In this document: piece by piece, positions 60,296 through 64,000 of the stretch
How positions within the stretch are numbered: the stretch's first letter is position 1
Layout: the number at the start of each line of letters is the position of its first letter
Assembly: GCA_017448825.1 (NCBI GenBank)
Contig: JAFSKR010000002.1
Coordinates: forward strand, 1-64,000
Direction: 5' to 3'
Length of the DNA stretch: 64,000 nt
Source: Bacteroidaceae bacterium
GTDB taxonomy: Bacteria; Bacteroidota; Bacteroidia; Bacteroidales; Bacteroidaceae
The notes under the pieces: generated by a model
The model's input: the letters and a program-made list of their open reading frames with translations, nothing else
Database searches by the model: none
What the model was told of the DNA's origin: nothing
Made by a program: the position numbers and the translations under genes

Positions 60296-63200
60296 ATGAG
60301 AAAGATTTACCTATCATTGACCGCAAGCATCATGGCTTGCATGTTTCTATCGTTTATTCCAGCACAAGCACAAGAGGACATGGCAACATTCCGCACATGG
60401 GCTTTGACTCCGCCGATGGGCTGGAACTCATGGGACTGCTATTATTCTTCCGTCACCGAGAAAGAAGTGATGCAGAACGCGCAGTACTTGGTTGATAACG
60501 ATTTGGTGAAGCACGGCTGGGAGTATGTCGTCATCGACATCCGCTGGTACTGCAACCACCCCTCGTTAGGTGGTGGCAACTACAATCAGAATGGCACACA
60601 GGACTATGTACTTGACGAGTACGGACGCTACCTGCCCTCCCCCACCCGCTTCCCGTCCTGCATGGTGGACGGCAAGAACCAAGGCTTCAAAGCCATTGCC
60701 GACAAACTGCACGGAATGGGGCTGAAGTTTGGCATCCACATCATGAGAGGTGTGCCGAAGAGCGTGGTAGGCTCGTCGTATAAACTGAAAGGCAGCGAGG
60801 ACACACCGTGGACACAGGTCTATAACGGCACAGCCTCGCCCTGCACATGGCTGAAGGACAACCTGTTGGTGAGGAACAACGAGGCTGGACAACTGTACTA
60901 CAACAGCATCATGGATCTTTATGCCGAATGGGGAGTCGATTTCATCAAGGTGGATGACCTGAGCCGTCCTTTCTACACCGACGAAATCCACATGATTCGC
61001 AAGGCGATTGACCAGACGGGGCGTCCGATGGTGCTGTCGCTGAGTCCTGGAAAAACTCAGTATCAGTATGCCGACGAATGCTTGGAGAACGCCAACCAAT
61101 GGCGTATGATGGACGACCTGTGGGACAACTGGAGCGATGTGGATGCGGTCTTCAACGAAGCACACGCCTGGGAAACCGTCACCCGCCCCGGCAACTATGC
61201 CGACTGTGATATGCTACCTCTGGGACAGATTGCCATGACCATCGGCGATGCTGGCTACACCTCGGCACAGAATGGACGCTGGACAAACCTGACACAGAAC
61301 GAGCAGCTGACGATGATGACACTGTGGGGCATCTGTCACTCACCCCTTTTCTTCGGTGGCGAGATGACGAAGAATGACGCTTTCACTCTCTCGCTGCTCA
61401 CGAACGAGGAATATCACCAGATGCATAAATACGGCGAGAACGCCCATCAGGTGCTCAATGATGAAGACAACGGTCACGTGGTGTGGACATCGACCGACCC
61501 AGCCACGGGCAACCGCTATTTGGCATTGTTCCAAAGGGACAACACCCGATGGGTGGTGGGCAATAAGGCTCTGTACAAGTCGGAGACGGTGGCATACACG
61601 ACCGACGGTCATGCCGTGAATGTGGACATCGAATGGCCAGAGGGACAGAAGACTCTTGTGCTGGTGGTGGATGACGGTGGTGACAACTACAACTACGACC
61701 ACGGTGACTGGATTAACCCCACACTGGTGCTGCGCGACGGTACCGAGGTGGAGTTGACTGGCACCTACAAGATACGCGCCTACACGGCTTCGTACTTCAA
61801 CCGCGTGTATGAGAACAAGAATGTGGACAACGGCGGCAAGATGAAAGTCTTGGGTGTGGCGTATGACCGAGGCTTTTCTACCGATGCCAACGCAGCCATC
61901 TTCTTTACTATTCCCGACGAGATGGACGTGGTGCGCTTCAAGGCAATGGCTGCCGCTGATGACTCAGGCATCGGACAGACAGGTGCCACAACCAGCATCC
62001 GCTTTATGGTGTTTGACCAAAACCCGCTCACCAGCGAACAGGATGATGCTGCGGCACGCTCAGGACTCATCTCACGCAAAGGCACGAAGTCGAAGCAGAT
62101 GGAATGTGACGTGACGGGAGCCGAACAACTGAAGATTGTGGTGAGCAACTACGGCGATGGCTTTGCCTACGACCGTGCTGACCTCATCAACCCCGTGCTG
62201 ATTGATGCAGAGGGTAACGAGACCTCACTCACCACGCTGACCGCCGCATCTTATACCTCCGAATGGAGCACACTCCACGTCAACCAGAACGTGGAGGGCG
62301 GCACGCTGAAAGTGGAGGGGCAATCATACGAGACTGGTCTTGGCATGAATGCCCAATGCACCCTCATCTACGACCTGCCCGAAGGCCACAACTACAAGAC
62401 CTTCCGTGCCCTCTGTGGCTACGACTCCAGTTGTGACACCGACAACACATCCTCCACGGGTACCACGATGGAGTTCCTGTTCTATGTCACCACCAACGAT
62501 GCCTACACTTTCGACCTCACCCAACTCGGCTACGGAGCAGACGAAGCTGTCCCCGTCTATGACATCTGGCAGAAGCAGAGCCTCGGCACAGCCACAGGAA
62601 CCATCACCACGAATGTGCCAAGTCATGGTGTGAAACTCTTCCGCATGGGCGACAATAAGGCTGATGACAACCCCGACGAGACACAGTTTGAGTCAGCCCG
62701 CGAAGCGGTGGATAACATGGCTTTGGGTTGGAACCTGGGCAACACCCTCGACAGCAACTCGGGCGACGTGAACAATATGTGGATTGAGGCATGGACGAAA
62801 CGCACTCCCTCTGACTATGAACAGGCATGGGGACAACCCGTCACAAAACCAGAACTGCTGCAGATGTTCAAGGAGGCAGGCTTCAATGCCATCCGCGTGC
62901 CAGTCACCTGGTATCCGCACATGGAGGCAACGTTCAGTTCCGTGAAGTGGAACAATGCCACACAGTCACTAAATGCCTGGGACATGGCTAACGACGACAT
63001 CGGCACAAAGGTACAAAAGGCATGGATGAAGCGTGTGCATGAAGTGGTGGATTATGTCATTGACCAAGGGATGTACTGTATCCTGAACATCCATCACGAT
63101 ACAGGAGCAGCCAACACCGCTTGGCTTATTGCCGATGAAGACATCTATGCCCAAGAGCATGAACGGTTTGAAAAGGTGTGGACACAGATAGCCGAAGAGT

Positions 63201-64000
63201 TTAAGGACTACGACGAGCATTTGCTCTTCGAGGGCTACAATGAGATGCTTGATGTGAAAGACTCGTGGTGCTTTGCCTCGTTTGCAGCCAATGGCAACTA
63301 TGATGCAGCCATCGCCAACTCTGCCTACAATGCCATCAACAGCTATGCACAGAGTTTTGTCAAAGCCGTCCGAGCCACAGGCGGCAACAACGCACAACGC
63401 AACCTCATCGTCAACACTTACGGGGCTTGCGACGGGAGTGGCACATGGAACAGCCACCTGCAAGACCCCCTGAAACAGATGAAACTGCCAAGTGACGATG
63501 CCGATGGGCACCTCATCTTCGAGGTTCACTCCTATCCCAGCATCAGCAACCTCACATCAGCCAAGACCGCACTGCGCACCACTATCAGCAACCTGAAAGC
63601 TCATCTGGTGGCAAAGGGAGCACCCGTCATCTTCGGCGAATGGGGTGAAGGTTCCGGCAAGGCCTACGATGAGAACCGTGAGAACTGGCTCAACTTTGCC
63701 CGCTACTTCGTGGAACAGGCAAAAGCCAACAATATGGGCACCTTCCTTTGGATGGGACTCTCTGACGGCGAGCACCGCAGTGTGCCAGAGTTCAACCAAC
63801 CCGACTTACTCGAAGCCTTGCAAAAAGGATACTATGGAGAAGAAGGATATGTGGATGCCATTCAGCCAGTAGTGCCCAACCTTGAATCCGGTGTTGCTTA
63901 TTTCGACCTGAGCGGCAGGAAGATTGATGAGACAAGTATTCGGAAAGGCATCTACCTAATGAAGCAGGCAAACGGTGAGGTCAAGAAGATATACATGAAA
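60296..64000 (+). CDS. Secreted bimodular GH27-GH5 glycosidase with type IX tail (runs to window end)
   Basis: From ATG 60296 the frame stays open for exactly 1235 codons to base 64000; the stop must lie just beyond. After a signal peptide (ends PAQAQ), residues ~28-450 are a GH27 domain (TPPMGWNSWDCYYS, nucleophile region FIKVDD with Asp220, acid/base region RMMDDLWDNW). Two beta modules of the NPCBM type follow (about 500-600 and 640-745). Residues ~800-1175 are GH5 (LGWNLGNTLDS, acid/base E983 in GYNEM, nucleophile E1115 in FGEWGE). The end (GIYLMKQANGEVKKIYMK) resembles a type IX sorting tail. The pair suggests attack on a galactose-decorated beta-glycan such as galactomannan or xyloglucan. 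Confidence 0.9.
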   Translation, partial: MRKIYLSLTASIMACMFLSFIPAQAQEDMATFRTWALTPPMGWNSWDCYYSSVTEKEVMQNAQYLVDNDLVKHGWEYVVIDIRWYCNHPSLGGGNYNQNGTQDYVLDEYGRYLPSPTRFPSCMVDGKNQGFKAIADKLHGMGLKFGIHIMRGVPKSVVGSSYKLKGSEDTPWTQVYNGTASPCTWLKDNLLVRNNEAGQLYYNSIMDLYAEWGVDFIKVDDLSRPFYTDEIHMIRKAIDQTGRPMVLSLSPGKTQYQYADECLENANQWRMMDDLWDNWSDVDAVFNEAHAWETVTRPGNYADCDMLPLGQIAMTIGDAGYTSAQNGRWTNLTQNEQLTMMTLWGICHSPLFFGGEMTKNDAFTLSLLTNEEYHQMHKYGENAHQVLNDEDNGHVVWTSTDPATGNRYLALFQRDNTRWVVGNKALYKSETVAYTTDGHAVNVDIEWPEGQKTLVLVVDDGGDNYNYDHGDWINPTLVLRDGTEVELTGTYKIRAYTASYFNRVYENKNVDNGGKMKVLGVAYDRGFSTDANAAIFFTIPDEMDVVRFKAMAAADDSGIGQTGATTSIRFMVFDQNPLTSEQDDAAARSGLISRKGTKSKQMECDVTGAEQLKIVVSNYGDGFAYDRADLINPVLIDAEGNETSLTTLTAASYTSEWSTLHVNQNVEGGTLKVEGQSYETGLGMNAQCTLIYDLPEGHNYKTFRALCGYDSSCDTDNTSSTGTTMEFLFYVTTNDAYTFDLTQLGYGADEAVPVYDIWQKQSLGTATGTITTNVPSHGVKLFRMGDNKADDNPDETQFESAREAVDNMALGWNLGNTLDSNSGDVNNMWIEAWTKRTPSDYEQAWGQPVTKPELLQMFKEAGFNAIRVPVTWYPHMEATFSSVKWNNATQSLNAWDMANDDIGTKVQKAWMKRVHEVVDYVIDQGMYCILNIHHDTGAANTAWLIADEDIYAQEHERFEKVWTQIAEEFKDYDEHLLFEGYNEMLDVKDSWCFASFAANGNYDAAIANSAYNAINSYAQSFVKAVRATGGNNAQRNLIVNTYGACDGSGTWNSHLQDPLKQMKLPSDDADGHLIFEVHSYPSISNLTSAKTALRTTISNLKAHLVAKGAPVIFGEWGEGSGKAYDENRENWLNFARYFVEQAKANNMGTFLWMGLSDGEHRSVPEFNQPDLLEALQKGYYGEEGYVDAIQPVVPNLESGVAYFDLSGRKIDETSIRKGIYLMKQANGEVKKIYMK

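Overview
The window looks like a chromosomal segment of a Prevotella-like member of the Bacteroidales. The evidence is: several promoters of the Bacteroidetes form (TTTG, 19-21 nt, TAnnTTTG); NigD-like, DUF4468, DUF4492-cydAB and M60 families typical of this order; a PorT gene of the type IX secretion system; and secreted carbohydrate enzymes with C-terminal tails resembling type IX sorting signals. No rRNA is present, and one tRNA (Leu, CAA) is seen.

Layout. 0.4-5 kb: a GH2 glycosidase, a UPF0210 (PFL) protein and its ACT-domain partner. 5-10.3 kb: a DUF4468 protein, then a minus-strand envelope operon (PASTA protein, RluD-type pseudouridine synthase, D-Ala-D-Ala ligase, acyltransferase, NigD-like lipoprotein). 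10.7-15.8 kb: rpmH divergent from efp, then a long SNF2 helicase. 16-24.2 kb: two very large secreted proteins, a rhamnogalacturonan-lyase-like enzyme with autotransporter-type repeats and an unclassified 1120-residue protein. 24.3-26 kb: formate-THF ligase.

26.1-34.4 kb is the most striking part: a ten-gene minus-strand sulfur cluster. It encodes a LuxR-type regulator, a MetY-like sulfhydrylase, cysteine synthase, a ThiS-like sulfur carrier, its MoeB/ThiF-like activator, DsrE- and TusA-like sulfurtransferases, a JAMM metalloprotease, a Family 2B encapsulin shell (HK97 fold with cNMP-type insert) and a cysteine desulfurase with a long N-terminal extension expected to be the shell-targeting region. 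I infer one system in which sulfur drawn from cysteine inside or at a protein compartment is coupled to a protein-thiocarboxylate route for making cysteine and homocysteine.

35-47.3 kb: phosphopantetheinyl transferase, voltage-gated channel, an acyl-CoA synthetase with a four-subunit 2-oxoacid:ferredoxin oxidoreductase, cytochrome bd oxidase with DUF4492, and a secreted M60 peptidase. 47.3-57.2 kb: a LolA-like protein, tRNA-Leu, a 23-bp tandem repeat, a candidate 6S-like structured RNA, and a type I restriction-modification locus (hsdM, small membrane protein, hsdS, hsdR). Between hsdS and hsdR lies an array of accessory genes (PIN toxin-antitoxin, kinase-like gene, YoeB-type toxin-antitoxin) separated by broken copies of the hsdR start and hsdS end. 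57.4-64 kb: proC, porT, a glycosyltransferase and a GH27-GH5 bimodular enzyme that runs to the last base.

A second theme is short GC-rich repeats. They occur between genes and also in frame inside at least three genes (the desulfurase N-terminus, the MetY N-terminus and a loop of the phosphopantetheinyl transferase). An 80-bp dispersed repeat occurs in two other intergenic regions.
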